Origin: Actinopolyspora biskrensis
GTDB lineage: Bacteria; Actinomycetota; Actinomycetes; Mycobacteriales; Pseudonocardiaceae
Direction of reading: 5' to 3'
DNA: 64,000 nucleotides
NCBI RefSeq assembly: GCF_013408175.1
Contig: NZ_JACBYW010000011.1
Location: forward strand, 22,076 to 86,075
Shown: piece by piece, positions 1-8,576 of the stretch
How the letters are laid out: every line of letters begins with the position of its first letter
How positions within the stretch are numbered: position 1 is the stretch's first letter
Notes under the pieces: generated by a model
Told to the model about the DNA's origin: nothing
Seen by the model: only the letters and a program-made list of their open reading frames with translations
Database searches by the model: none
Translations under genes and position numbers: made by a program

Positions 1-1
1 G

Positions 2-451
2 CGCACCAGTCGCGGCGCCTCCCCCGTGATCTACGGCTCCGACGAGCAGTTCCCCATCGGGGGCTCCAAGACGGTCCGCGGCGGGGACCACGTGACGCTC
101 GTCGGCGCGGGGGTGACTCTCCACGAGGCGCTGGACGCCGCCGAACGGCTCGAGTCGGAGGGCATCCGCGCACGGGTCATCGACCTCTACTCGATCAAGC
201 CGATCGATTCGGAGACGTTGCGCTCCGCGGCGAACCAGACGGCCGGGCTGGTCACGGTCGAGGACCACTGGCCCGAGGGAGGACTCGGAGACGCGGTGCT
301 GGCCGCGCTCGCGGATACGGGAACCCTCGCCCCGGTGCGCAAGCTCGCGGTGTCGGTCATGCCCGGCTCCGGCAAACCGGCCGAACTGCTCGGACAGGCC
401 GGAATCGACGCGGCCGCCATCACCGAGGCCGCCCGCGAACTCGTACGCTGA
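2..451 (+). CDS. Transketolase C-terminal part (5' truncated by window edge)
   Basis: The last 149 residues of a transketolase are visible; the reading frame is open from the first bases, so the start lies outside the window. The segment has the transketolase C-terminal domain fold (SKTVRGGDHVTLVGAG, then a second strand-helix with EALDAAERLESEGI and VIDLYSIKPID). The downstream VEDHWPEGGLGDAV is typical of the C-terminal half shared by transketolases and related thiamine-diphosphate enzymes. The thiamine- and substrate-binding domains are not in view, so a separate C-terminal subunit or a related dehydrogenase beta subunit cannot be excluded. Transketolase moves two-carbon ketol units in the pentose phosphate pathway in the cytoplasm. 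Confidence 0.85.
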   Translation, partial: RTSRGASPVIYGSDEQFPIGGSKTVRGGDHVTLVGAGVTLHEALDAAERLESEGIRARVIDLYSIKPIDSETLRSAANQTAGLVTVEDHWPEGGLGDAVLAALADTGTLAPVRKLAVSVMPGSGKPAELLGQAGIDAAAITEAARELVR

Positions 452-496
452 GTCACCTTTCGGATGAATTAAGTTCTCCGGCCCCTCGGTTCGCGT

Positions 497-517
497 GGCG
501 GCACCTCCCGCGGCGGC
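497..517. repeat. 21-bp GC-rich dispersed repeat, copy 1
   Basis: This 21-bp stretch upstream of tex, with core ACCTCCCGCGG, recurs at 50519-50539 with a single mismatch. Both copies are in non-coding DNA and both are preceded by CTCGGT. Function is unknown. Confidence 0.4.
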
Positions 518-650
518 GCCGGTCGCTCGGCTGCTTCTACGGCGCCGCCGCGCCACGCCGAGATCGCCCTGGCCCACCCGAACGGCGACAATGGGCGAGA
601 ATGCCCTCGCAACAAGGGCCAGCAGGTCGGTCGAAAGGCTGAACAGGAAC

Positions 651-3047
651 GTGACGACGTCGATTCACCAAAAGATCGCCGAGGAGCTCGGTGCACGCGC
701 GGAACAGGTGGCGGCTGCCGTGCAGCTGCTCGACGACGGGGCCACCGTCCCCTTCGTCGCCCGGTACCGCAAGGAGGTCACCGGCGCGCTCGACGACACA
801 CAGCTGCGCACTCTCGAGCAGCGGCTGCGCTACCTGCGCGAGCTGGAGCAGCGGCGCAACACGATCCTCGAGGAGATCCGCAAGCAGGGCAAGCTCGACG
901 ACGAACTGCACACCCGGATCTCCGCCGCCGACTCCAAGGCTCGGCTGGAGGATCTGTACCTGCCGTTCAAACCCAAGCGCCGCACCAAGGCGCAGGTGGC
1001 GCGGGAAGCAGGCCTGGAACCGCTCGCCGACACGCTGCTCACGGATCCGCAACAGGACCCGCAGGTCGTCGCCGCGGACTACGTCGGCTCCGACAACGGG
1101 ATCGCCGACGCCTCGGCCGCCCTGACGGGAGCCCGTTCGATTCTGGTCGAGCGGTTCGCCGAGGACGGCGACCTGATCGGGGAGCTGCGCGAGCGGGCCT
1201 GGGGACGCGGCCTGCTCTCCTCCAAGGTCCGGGAGGGCGCGGAGAACGGCGGGGCGAAGTTCGCGGACTACTTCGACTTCTCCGAACCCCTGCGAACACT
1301 TCCCTCCCACCGGGCGCTGGCGCTGTTCCGCGGGGAGAAGGAAGAGATCCTCGAGCTGTCCCTGGACCCGGATCCGGAACACGACCCTACGCAGGGCCCC
1401 GGTGAGTACGAGACGGCCATAGCGGCCAGGTTCGACATCCGCGACGCGGGGCGTCCGGCCGACTCCTGGTTGCGCGAGACGGTTCGCTGGGCCTGGCGGA
1501 CTCGGATCATGGTGCACATCGACATCGACCTGCGCGGCAGGCTGCGCCAACAGGCCGAGGACGAGGCCGTCCGGATCTTCGCGGGCAACCTCCGCGATCT
1601 GCTGCTGGCCGCTCCGGCCGGACCACGTCCCACGATCGGGCTCGATCCCGGGTACCGCACCGGTGTGAAGGTCGCGGTGGTGGACGGAACCGGCAAGCTC
1701 GTGGAGACGGCCACCATTCACCCGCACGAGCCGCAACGGCGCTGGGAAGAAGCGGTGGCGACCCTGGAGCGGCTGGCCGAGCAGCACGAGGCCGGACTCA
1801 TCGCCGTCGGCAACGGGACGGCCTCCAGGGAGACCGACGAACTGGCGGCGCGGGTGGTGGCTTCCCGCGAGAACACGACCAAGGTTTCGGTGTCCGAGTC
1901 GGGGGCCTCGGTCTACTCCGCCTCGGCCTACGCCTCCAGGGAACTGCCCGATGTGGACGTTTCGCTGCGCGGGGCCGTCTCGATCGCCCGCAGGCTCCAG
2001 GACCCGCTGGCCGAGCTGGTCAAGATCGAACCGAAGTCCATCGGGGTCGGTCAGTACCAGCACGACGTGTCCGAGTCGAAGCTCTCGCAGTCCCTGGACG
2101 CAGTGGTCGAGGACTGCGTCAACGCGGTCGGCGTGGACGTCAACACCGCCTCGGCCCCGTTGCTCACCAGGGTTTCCGGGATCAACGCCGGACTGGCCGA
2201 GAACATCGTCGGGCACCGCGATACGCACGGCCCCTTCCGTTCCAGGCAGGGGCTCAGGGAGGTGTCCCGGCTGGGACCGAAGGCGTTCGAGCAGTGCGCC
2301 GGATTCCTGCGCATCACCAACGGTGACGACCCGCTGGACTCCTCCAGCGTCCATCCGGAGAGCTACCCCGTGGTGCACCGCATCGTCGATTCCACCGGCG
2401 GGTCGCTGACCGAGATCATCGGCAACGCGCGGCTGCTGCGCGGACTGCGCCCCGCCGATTTCGCGGACGACTCCTTCGGGCTCCCCACGATCACCGACAT
2501 CATTTCAGAACTGGAAAAGCCCGGCCGCGATCCGCGTCCCGAATTCCGCACCGCCCACTTCGCGGAAGGGGTGCACTCGCTGAACGACCTGAAACCGGGC
2601 ATGGTGCTGGAGGGCGCGGTCACCAACGTCGCCGCGTTCGGCGCCTTCGTCGACGTGGGGGTGCACCAGGACGGCCTGGTCCACGTCTCGGCCATGTCGA
2701 AGTCCTTCGTCGAGGACCCGCGCGAGGTGGTCAAACCCGGCGACGTGGTGCGCGTCAAGGTCAGGGAGGTGGACGTGGAACGCAAACGCATCTCCCTGAC
2801 CCTGCGGTTGGAGGACGAGGTCGCCGCCGGGAGCGGCAGCACGAACGGTTCCGGCTCCGGCGACGAGCCGACCTCCGGCCGGGGCTCACGTCCACGCCGG
2901 GAGAACGGCAGCGGCGGAGGCGGTGGAACCGGCAAGAACGGGAAGAGCGGAAAGGCGGGCAAGCAGCGGGACGGCAAACGCGAGGGGACCCAGCAGGGCG
3001 CCCTGGCCGACGCCCTGCGGCGCGCGGGTTACGACGCGGGCTCCTGA
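651..3047 (+). CDS. tex: Tex family RNA-binding transcription accessory protein
   Basis: The 798-residue product matches Tex in length and order. An N-terminal helical region (IHQKIAEELGARAEQVAAAV, then FVARYRKEVTGALDD) is followed by a YqgF/RNase H-like domain with GLDPGYRTGVKVAVVD, helix-hairpin-helix repeats (SGINAGLAENIV) and an S1 domain at about residues 650-720 (GMVLEGAVTNVAAFGAFVDVG). A Gly/Ser/Lys-rich tail of about 75 residues ends the protein and probably adds nucleic-acid affinity. The GTG at 651 was chosen because TTSIHQKIAEEL is the usual Tex N-terminus and AGGA lies just upstream; an upstream in-frame GTG at 495 would add an Arg/Ala-rich stretch unlike Tex. Tex binds RNA and helps transcription and RNA turnover. 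The 3' end overlaps the convergent gene by 19 bp. Confidence 0.93.
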   Translation: MTTSIHQKIAEELGARAEQVAAAVQLLDDGATVPFVARYRKEVTGALDDTQLRTLEQRLRYLRELEQRRNTILEEIRKQGKLDDELHTRISAADSKARLEDLYLPFKPKRRTKAQVAREAGLEPLADTLLTDPQQDPQVVAADYVGSDNGIADASAALTGARSILVERFAEDGDLIGELRERAWGRGLLSSKVREGAENGGAKFADYFDFSEPLRTLPSHRALALFRGEKEEILELSLDPDPEHDPTQGPGEYETAIAARFDIRDAGRPADSWLRETVRWAWRTRIMVHIDIDLRGRLRQQAEDEAVRIFAGNLRDLLLAAPAGPRPTIGLDPGYRTGVKVAVVDGTGKLVETATIHPHEPQRRWEEAVATLERLAEQHEAGLIAVGNGTASRETDELAARVVASRENTTKVSVSESGASVYSASAYASRELPDVDVSLRGAVSIARRLQDPLAELVKIEPKSIGVGQYQHDVSESKLSQSLDAVVEDCVNAVGVDVNTASAPLLTRVSGINAGLAENIVGHRDTHGPFRSRQGLREVSRLGPKAFEQCAGFLRITNGDDPLDSSSVHPESYPVVHRIVDSTGGSLTEIIGNARLLRGLRPADFADDSFGLPTITDIISELEKPGRDPRPEFRTAHFAEGVHSLNDLKPGMVLEGAVTNVAAFGAFVDVGVHQDGLVHVSAMSKSFVEDPREVVKPGDVVRVKVREVDVERKRISLTLRLEDEVAAGSGSTNGSGSGDEPTSGRGSRPRRENGSGGGGGTGKNGKSGKAGKQRDGKREGTQQGALADALRRAGYDAGS

Positions 3048-3331
3048 CCGCCGACCGCGTGGCCGGGGCGGAACTCGTAACCGCTGATCCTGGTGAACGG
3101 CCACTGGTGCACCGGACGGGCGAGCAGCTCTCCGGGAGGGTCCGTGAGCTCTTCCGGTGCACCGTCGAAATGCGCGAGGACGACCACCCGGTCCTGTCCG
3201 CCGCGGTAGACGGTCGCGTCGCGGCACGAGCCGTGCTCGCTCATCTCCGCCAGGGCGTTTTCCGCCCACCCGACCAGCTCTTCCAGCTTCCCCTCGGCGG
3301 CGCGGGCCTCCCACATGAGGGCCTCCGTCAC
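3029..3331 (-). CDS. Fourth gene of the vdc operon, unknown small protein
   Basis: A 100-residue protein starting with GTG at 3331, whose start overlaps the vdcD stop in a GTGA, which implies translational coupling. It begins TEALMWEARAAEGKLEELVGWA and has a conserved-looking strand region (DATVYRGGQDRVVVLAHFDG), then a Pro-rich linker and HQWPFTRISGYEF. The alternation of a helix and beta strands is compatible with a small ferredoxin-like (ABM-type) fold, but that is only an impression. I recognise no catalytic motif. Position as last gene of the decarboxylase operon suggests an accessory or substrate-handling role. Its 3' end runs 19 bp into the end of tex. Confidence 0.75.
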   Translation of the reverse strand: MTEALMWEARAAEGKLEELVGWAENALAEMSEHGSCRDATVYRGGQDRVVVLAHFDGAPEELTDPPGELLARPVHQWPFTRISGYEFRPGHAVGGQEPAS

Positions 3332-3570
3332 GGCGTCTCCCCCCTCGCCTCGGCACGCAGCTCCGGTATCGCGGGGACCTGCGGGGCGTTGTCGATGTCG
3401 GCCCTGCTCATCCGGAACCGCTCGGGGTAGGCCTCCCGGGTGCTTCGCCGTGCTGGTTCGCTGGTGCGCCAGGTGTACAGGCACAGGTCGCAGCGCAGCA
3501 CCTTCCACACCCCCGGCACGGGCGAGGCGGTGAGCTCGCTGACGTTCTCATCGGCACAACGTGGACACAT
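3328..3570 (-). CDS. vdcD: VdcD-like small zinc-ribbon subunit of hydroxyarylic acid decarboxylase
   Basis: An 80-residue protein with two CxxC pairs (CPRC at the very N-terminus and CDLC at about residue 27), followed by LYTWRTSEPARRSTREAYPERFRM. This is the signature of subunit D of non-oxidative hydroxyarylic acid decarboxylases (VdcD of Streptomyces, about 75 residues). The pair of knuckles probably binds zinc. It lies 33 bp after vdcC with GGAG about 10 bp before the ATG, and it is coupled to the next gene. In characterised systems the B, C and D proteins are all found in the operon, although D is not always needed for activity. Confidence 0.9.
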   Translation of the reverse strand: MCPRCADENVSELTASPVPGVWKVLRCDLCLYTWRTSEPARRSTREAYPERFRMSRADIDNAPQVPAIPELRAEARGETP

Positions 3571-3603
3571 CGTCTGCTGTCTCCGGTTTCCTCGTTCGGT
3601 GGT

Positions 3604-5043
3604 TCAGCGGTTCTCGCTCGCCCGTTCGGCGATCAGCGACGAGAGCTTGTCGATCCAGGCGCCGGTTTCGGGAAGGTCCGTGACCGGCTGGCCGTAGCGG
3701 CCGCGGTCGTCCGGTGCCACGGGGGTGGTCGCGTCGATGACGAGCTTGTTGGTCACCCCGGGCGGCTGCGATCCGGGATCCAGTTCCAGCACCGACATGT
3801 TCGGCAGGTTGACCAGGTCGGAAGCCGGGTTGACCTTGGTGGACAGCGCCCACATGACCTGGGGCAGGTCGAAGGGATCGACGTCCTCGTCGACGACGAT
3901 GACCATCTTGCAGTAGCCGAGTCCGTGCGGGGTGGTCATGGTGCGGAGACCGACCGCGCGGGCGAAGCCGCCGTAGCGCTTCTTGGTGGACACGATCGCC
4001 AGCAGCCCGTGGGTGTACATCGCGTTGACGGCCTGCACCTCGGGGAAGTCGGCCCGCAGCTGCTGGTAGAGCGGAACGCAGGTGGCGGGGCCGATCAGGT
4101 AGTCGACCTCGGTCCACGGCATCCCGAGGTACAGCGACTCGAAGACCGGGGAGGTGCGGTAGGAGATCCGGTCCACGCGCAGCACCGTCATGCCGCGCCC
4201 GCCCGAGTAGTGTCCGGTGAACTCGCCGAACGGCCCCTCGATCTCGCGTTCGCGCCCCTCGATGACTCCTTCGAGCACGACTTCGCTGCCCCACGGCACG
4301 TCGAGCCCGGTCAGCGGGGCCTTCGCGATCGGCTCCGGCGTGCCCCGCAGCGCGCCGGCCATCTCGTACTCGGACTGCTCGTACCCGAGCGGAGTTCCCG
4401 CCACCACGGAGATCACCGGCTCGTTGCCCAGGGCGACCGCGACCGGAAGGTCCTCTCCGCGCTGTTCCGCCGCGTTGAGGTGCAGCGCGATGTCGTGCAT
4501 CGGCACCGGCTGGAGCCCGAGGCGGTCGGTGCCCTTGACCTCCATCCGGTAGGTGCCCACGTTCTGCTTGTCGAAGTTCTCGGGGTCATCCGGGTCACGG
4601 GAGACGACGGCGGCCTTGTCCAGGTAGAAACCTCCGTCTCCGTCGTTGAGCCGGAACAGCGGGAGCACGTCGAACAGGTTCGCCTCCCCGCCGCTGACGG
4701 AGTTCTCCGCCCACGGCGGGTTCTCCCTGCGCTCGACGGGAGCGGGGAAGTTCTCCCAGCGCCGGATGAACTCCTCCACCTGCCCCCTGGTCGAGGTGTT
4801 GGGGGGAAGGTCGAACGCGACGGCGTGATTGGCCCACGAACCGTGCGTGTTCAACGCGATCCGGGGCTCGTCGAATCCGGTGACGTTGTCGAAGTACAGC
4901 GCCGGGGCCCGTTCACCGAGCCTGTTGGCCGCGTTGGCGGCGGCCCCCAGGTCGGGTTCCGGGGCGACCTGTTCCTCGACGTGCAGCAACTGTCCCTGCC
5001 CGTCTAGGGCTTCGAGGTAGGAACGCAGATCGTCGTGGGGCAT
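3604..5043 (-). CDS. vdcC: UbiD-like prFMN-dependent hydroxyarylic acid decarboxylase (VdcC)
   Basis: 479 residues, matching UbiD-family length. It opens with LRSYLEALDGQGQLLHVEEQV, as family members do, and contains FGEFTGHYSGGRGMTVLRVDRI and GLGYCKMVIVVDEDVDPFD. The enzyme uses prenylated FMN and a divalent metal to remove or add CO2 on an aromatic acid. Between a UbiX homologue and VdcD it fits the vanillate/4-hydroxybenzoate/protocatechuate decarboxylase type, not the ubiquinone pathway, which Actinobacteria lack. Which acid it prefers cannot be read from sequence. GAGAG lies 6 bp before the ATG at 5043. Confidence 0.9.
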   Translation of the reverse strand: MPHDDLRSYLEALDGQGQLLHVEEQVAPEPDLGAAANAANRLGERAPALYFDNVTGFDEPRIALNTHGSWANHAVAFDLPPNTSTRGQVEEFIRRWENFPAPVERRENPPWAENSVSGGEANLFDVLPLFRLNDGDGGFYLDKAAVVSRDPDDPENFDKQNVGTYRMEVKGTDRLGLQPVPMHDIALHLNAAEQRGEDLPVAVALGNEPVISVVAGTPLGYEQSEYEMAGALRGTPEPIAKAPLTGLDVPWGSEVVLEGVIEGREREIEGPFGEFTGHYSGGRGMTVLRVDRISYRTSPVFESLYLGMPWTEVDYLIGPATCVPLYQQLRADFPEVQAVNAMYTHGLLAIVSTKKRYGGFARAVGLRTMTTPHGLGYCKMVIVVDEDVDPFDLPQVMWALSTKVNPASDLVNLPNMSVLELDPGSQPPGVTNKLVIDATTPVAPDDRGRYGQPVTDLPETGAWIDKLSSLIAERASENR

Positions 5044-5079
5044 GTGGCACTCTCCTGATGTTCGAGCGGCGAGGTGGGG

Positions 5080-5664
5080 TCACGAATCCGTCCGACGCGC
5101 GGCGTCGAGACCTCGCCAGCGTCCGGCCGCGGAGCTCGACAGGCCGAACTGGTCGAGCACGCGGGTCACGACGTGGTCGACGACGTCGCCGACGACTTCC
5201 GGGTGGTTGTAGAAGGCGGGCATCGGCGGCACCAGCACGGCTCCCATGCGGGCCAGCGCGAGCATGTTCTCCAGGTGGATCTCGTTGAGCGGGGTTTCCC
5301 TGGGCACCAGAACGAGCTTGCGGTGTTCCTTGAGAGTGACGTCGGCGGCTCGACCGATGAGGCCGTCGGCGTAGCCGGTGCGTATCCCGGCGACCGTCTT
5401 CATGCTGCAGGGCAGAATCACCATGCCGTCGGTGTGGAACGACCCCGAGGAGATCGTGGCCGCCTGATCCCCCGGCCCGTGCACCTCGTCCGCCAGTTTG
5501 GTGAACTCCCGCGCTCCGTATCCGGTTTCCAGTTCGACCGTGGCCCTGGCCCACCTGCTGAGCACGAGATGAGTGCGCACGTCCGGGTCGCCCCGCAGCG
5601 CTTCGAGCAGCCCCGCGGCCAACGGAGCCCCGGTGGCTCCGGTGACGCCCACCACCAACCGCAT
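5080..5664 (-). CDS. vdcB: UbiX-like flavin prenyltransferase (VdcB)
   Basis: 194 residues with the UbiX N-terminus RLVVGVTGATGAPLAAGLLEAL and later VILPCSMKTVAGIRTGYADGLIGRAADV and LVLVPRETPLNEIHLENML, all diagnostic for flavin prenyltransferases. The enzyme makes prenylated FMN, the cofactor of the UbiD-like decarboxylase 36 bp downstream. The ATG at 5664 is preferred because GGAG sits 5 bp before it; a GTG two codons upstream lacks a usable spacing. It heads the minus-strand vdcBCD operon, and a cluster of inverted GTTCGT/ACGAAC half-sites lies just upstream. Confidence 0.92.
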   Translation of the reverse strand: MRLVVGVTGATGAPLAAGLLEALRGDPDVRTHLVLSRWARATVELETGYGAREFTKLADEVHGPGDQAATISSGSFHTDGMVILPCSMKTVAGIRTGYADGLIGRAADVTLKEHRKLVLVPRETPLNEIHLENMLALARMGAVLVPPMPAFYNHPEVVGDVVDHVVTRVLDQFGLSSSAAGRWRGLDAARRTDS

Positions 5665-5678
5665 CCTCACTCCAAAAT

Positions 5679-5699
5679 CGTTCGTAGACGAACGTTCGT
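5679..5699 (-). promoter_or_regulatory. Putative operator of the vdc operon (three GTTCGT half-sites)
   Basis: CGTTCGT (5679-5685), ACGAACG (5688-5694) and CGTTCGT (5693-5699) form two overlapping palindromes, 15-35 bp upstream of the vdcB ATG. A possible -10 (TAGTAT) reads 5709-5704 on the minus strand, which would put these sites at the transcription start, as expected for a repressor. The binding protein is not known; the divergent MarR regulator is one candidate. Confidence 0.55.
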
Positions 5700-5967
5700 G
5701 TACATACTAACACTGGGTGAGGCCGGGTCGCACGGGGTCGCGGCCCGACTCCGCGAAACGACCGCCCCGCGGGACGAACACGCCTCCCGAGCGGACGATG
5801 CTTCCCGGCAGGACGGACACACCGCAGCGGGACCTCTGCCGAGATCTCCCCGTCGAGCCGACGCCCCGCTGCCCTTCGGCGCGGCAACGCGGAAACGGCC
5901 ACGCTGCCAGCAGGCGGCGCCGCGAGGGGCCCCGCCGACCGAGCACCTGAGACGGGGGAGAGCGGAA

Positions 5968-5975
5968 AACTTCAA
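5968..5975. promoter_or_regulatory. AACTTCAA element upstream of marR
   Basis: AACTTCAA here lies 45 bp before the MarR start and recurs at 6501-6508 in front of the ABC transporter. The shared octamer may be a half-site for the MarR protein. The remaining part of the 5665-6020 gap shows no gene. Confidence 0.35.
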
Positions 5976-6020
5976 TAAGATGCACGAGCCCCCGACGACG
6001 ACCGACTGCGAGAGAACACA

Positions 6021-6491
6021 GTGGAACTGGACGCGGCCGTCTTCCACCTGCTGCGCCGCACGCTGCAGGAGCACAACGCCAACTGGCAGGCACAACTGCC
6101 CGAGCTGACCAAACCGCAGTACGCGGTGCTGCGCGCGGTGGACGAGCACCCCGGCATCGAACAGGCCACCGTCGGCCAACAGGCGGCCATCGACAAGGCC
6201 ACCCTGGCCTCGCTGCTGCCGAGGCTCGAACAGCGCGGACTGCTGTCCCGCACGATCGACAGCGGCGACCGCAGACGACGTCTGCTCCACCTGACCGAGC
6301 AGGGCCGGAGCGTCCTGCTTCAGGCGGACTCGGTCGCGGAATCCGTGAACGGGGCCATGCTCGCCCGCCTGTCCGAGGCGGAGCACGACCAGCTGCGCCG
6401 CCTACTGCTGAAGCTGGCCGACGAGCAGGACAGCTCCACCACCCCGAACCAGCAGGACGCCCCGCCCCATCGATCCCCGAAAAACTCTTGA
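6021..6491 (+). CDS. MarR family transcriptional regulator
   Basis: 156 residues with the MarR winged helix: LPELTKPQYAVLRAVDEHPGIEQATVGQQAAIDKATLASLLPRLEQRGLLSR, then the wing DSGDRRRRLLHLTEQG. It starts with GTG at 6021, divergent from vdcB and 65 bp upstream of an ABC exporter on the same strand. MarR proteins of this kind usually repress themselves and a neighbouring exporter and are released by phenolic ligands. The neighbours here (aromatic acid decarboxylase on one side, exporter on the other) fit a phenolic-compound sensor, but the ligand and the true target are not shown by sequence. Confidence 0.9.
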   Translation: MELDAAVFHLLRRTLQEHNANWQAQLPELTKPQYAVLRAVDEHPGIEQATVGQQAAIDKATLASLLPRLEQRGLLSRTIDSGDRRRRLLHLTEQGRSVLLQADSVAESVNGAMLARLSEAEHDQLRRLLLKLADEQDSSTTPNQQDAPPHRSPKNS

Positions 6492-6512
6492 CTTCCAGTG
6501 AACTTCAAGTCA
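6489..6512 (+). promoter_or_regulatory. Putative MarR operator before the ABC exporter
   Basis: TGACTT (6489-6494) and AAGTCA (6507-6512) form an inverted repeat, and a nested ACTTCAAGT palindrome sits at 6502-6510. The AACTTCAA octamer is shared with the region upstream of marR. The site overlaps the marR stop and lies 45-68 bp before the exporter start. Confidence 0.5.
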
Positions 6513-6556
6513 TCTGATCGAACGACACCGATCCCACCACGAAGAAAGGTGCCGGC

Positions 6557-8533
6557 ATGGACAACGGAGTGAGCTGGGCGACGATGCGGTCGCTGACCAG
6601 GGACAGTTCGGTCACCCGACAACGGCTCCCTCCCGGCCTGGCGAAACGGATACTGGGATACGCACGGCCCTACCTCGGCGTGATCGTGCCCTTCCTGCTC
6701 ATGGTCGCGGCCACGGCCGTGCTCGGAGTGGTCACTCCCCTGCTGTTCAAGGCGATCATCGACCGCGGGGTCGTGCCGGGGCGCATGGGAGTGGTCCTCT
6801 GGCTCGCCGTGGCGGTGGCCGGGGTGGCCCTCGCAGAGGCGGTGCTGACACTGCTGCAGCGCTGGTACTCCTCCCGCCTCGGGGAGGGGCTGATCTACGA
6901 GCTGCGCCGCGACGTGTTCGACCACGTGCAGCGGATGCCGCTGGCGTTCTTCGTCCGCGCGCAGACCGGGGCGTTGACCAGCAGGCTCAACAGCGACGTC
7001 ATCGGGGCGCAGCGCGCCCTGACCAGCACGCTGTCCTCCGTGGTGTCCAACGTGCTGAGCCTGGTGCTGGTCCTGGCCGCGATGTTCGCGCTGTCCTGGA
7101 AGATCACGCTGATCGCGCTGGCCCTGCTGCCGCTGTTCCTGTTCCCGGTCCGCTGGGTCGGCAAGAGGCTACAGCGCGTCACCCGCGAACAGATGGCCGT
7201 GGACGCGGAGATGAGTTCGCTGATGACCGAGCGCTTCGGGGTCGGCGGCGCCATGCTGACCAAGCTCTACGGCAGGGCCGACGAGGAGACCGAGCAGTTC
7301 GCGGGCAAGGCCGCGCGGGTGCGCGACCTCGGTGTGCTGTCGGCCATGTACAGCCGGGTCTTCTTCGTCGGGCTGACACTGCTGGCCGCGCTGGCCACCG
7401 CGGTGGCCTACGGCCTGGGGGGCACGCTGGTGATCGACGGTTCGCTGCAGCTCGGCACCCTGGTGGCGCTGACCTCGCTGCTCACCCGCCTGTACGGTCC
7501 ACTGACCTCGCTGTCCAACGTGCACGTCGACGTGATGACGGCCCTGGTCAGCTTCCACCGCGTGTTCGAGGTGCTGGATCTGCAGCCGATGATCCGCGAA
7601 CGGGAGGACGCGATCGAACTCCCCTCCGGGGTGAACAGCCTGGAGTTCGATTCGGTCTCGTTCCACTACCCCGGTTCCGACGAGGTCTCGCTGGCCTCCC
7701 TGGAGTCGGTGGCGCGCCAGGAGAGCACGCCCGCGCACCAGGTCCTGCACGACGTCTCCTTCCGCGCCGATCCGGGGGAGATGATCGCACTGGTCGGGCA
7801 CTCCGGAGCGGGCAAGACCACGATCGCCCAGCTGGCAGGCAGGTTGTACGAGGTGGGTTCGGGAAGTGTCCGCGTCGGCGGGCACGACGTCCGGGACGTC
7901 ACCCTGGCCTCGTTGTACTCCACCATCGGCGTGGTCACCCAGGAAGCGCACCTGTTCCACGACACGATCCGGGCGAACCTCGCCTACGCGCGTCCCTCCG
8001 CCACCGACGCGGAACTACTGGAGGCGCTGCGGACCGCCCAGCTCGAGGAGCTGCTCACCGAACTCCCGGACGGGTTGGACACCGTCGTCGGTGACCGGGG
8101 ATATCGGCTCTCCGGCGGGGAGAAGCAACGCATCGCCATCGCGAGACTGCTGCTCAAGCAACCGCCCATCGTCGTGCTGGACGAGGCCACCGCGCATCTC
8201 GACTCGGAGTCCGAGGCCGCGGTGCAGCAGGCGCTGCGCGGAGCGCTCTCCGGGCGCACCTCGCTGGTGATCGCCCACAGGCTGGCCACCATCCGCCGGG
8301 CCGACCGCATCCTGGTGATCTCGGAGGGACGCATCGCCGAGCAGGGGACCCACACCGAGCTGCTGGAACACGACGGGCACTACGCCGAGCTGTACCGGAC
8401 CCAGTTCGCGGACGGAGCGGAGTCCCGCTCCTCGGCAGCGGCGGACGGGGCCGAGCCCGGTCTGGCGGAGATCGCCGAGCACTCCGGGATCGTCGAAAGC
8501 GGGGACAACGGGCAGACAGCACGGCGGAGCTGA
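6557..8533 (+). CDS. ABC-type multidrug exporter, fused membrane and ATPase domains
   Basis: 658 residues. About six membrane segments fill residues 30-330 (for example YLGVIVPFLLMVAATAVLGVV and VVLWLAVAVAGVALAEAVL), followed by an ATPase with Walker A GHSGAGKTT (near 416-424), signature LSGGEKQR (near 517), Walker B IVVLDEAT (near 538) and the H-loop in LVIAHRLATI. This is a half-transporter that works as a homodimer or with an unlinked partner. Between membrane and ATPase domains there is an extra segment (SLASLESVARQESTPAHQ) that interrupts the first ATPase strands. Likely an exporter of a drug or phenolic compound under the preceding MarR regulator; the substrate is unknown. Confidence 0.92.
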   Translation: MDNGVSWATMRSLTRDSSVTRQRLPPGLAKRILGYARPYLGVIVPFLLMVAATAVLGVVTPLLFKAIIDRGVVPGRMGVVLWLAVAVAGVALAEAVLTLLQRWYSSRLGEGLIYELRRDVFDHVQRMPLAFFVRAQTGALTSRLNSDVIGAQRALTSTLSSVVSNVLSLVLVLAAMFALSWKITLIALALLPLFLFPVRWVGKRLQRVTREQMAVDAEMSSLMTERFGVGGAMLTKLYGRADEETEQFAGKAARVRDLGVLSAMYSRVFFVGLTLLAALATAVAYGLGGTLVIDGSLQLGTLVALTSLLTRLYGPLTSLSNVHVDVMTALVSFHRVFEVLDLQPMIREREDAIELPSGVNSLEFDSVSFHYPGSDEVSLASLESVARQESTPAHQVLHDVSFRADPGEMIALVGHSGAGKTTIAQLAGRLYEVGSGSVRVGGHDVRDVTLASLYSTIGVVTQEAHLFHDTIRANLAYARPSATDAELLEALRTAQLEELLTELPDGLDTVVGDRGYRLSGGEKQRIAIARLLLKQPPIVVLDEATAHLDSESEAAVQQALRGALSGRTSLVIAHRLATIRRADRILVISEGRIAEQGTHTELLEHDGHYAELYRTQFADGAESRSSAAADGAEPGLAEIAEHSGIVESGDNGQTARRS

Positions 8534-8546
8534 GCCCGAGACCGCC

Positions 8547-8576
8547 GGCCGGTTCGGAGGCGTTTCCGAGCCGGCC
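8547..8576 (+). terminator. Hairpin after the ABC exporter
   Basis: A 12-bp stem (GGCCGGTTCGGA with TCCGAGCCGGCC, one G-U pair) around a 6-nt loop begins 13 bp after the exporter stop. No T-run follows, so efficiency is uncertain. Confidence 0.6.
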
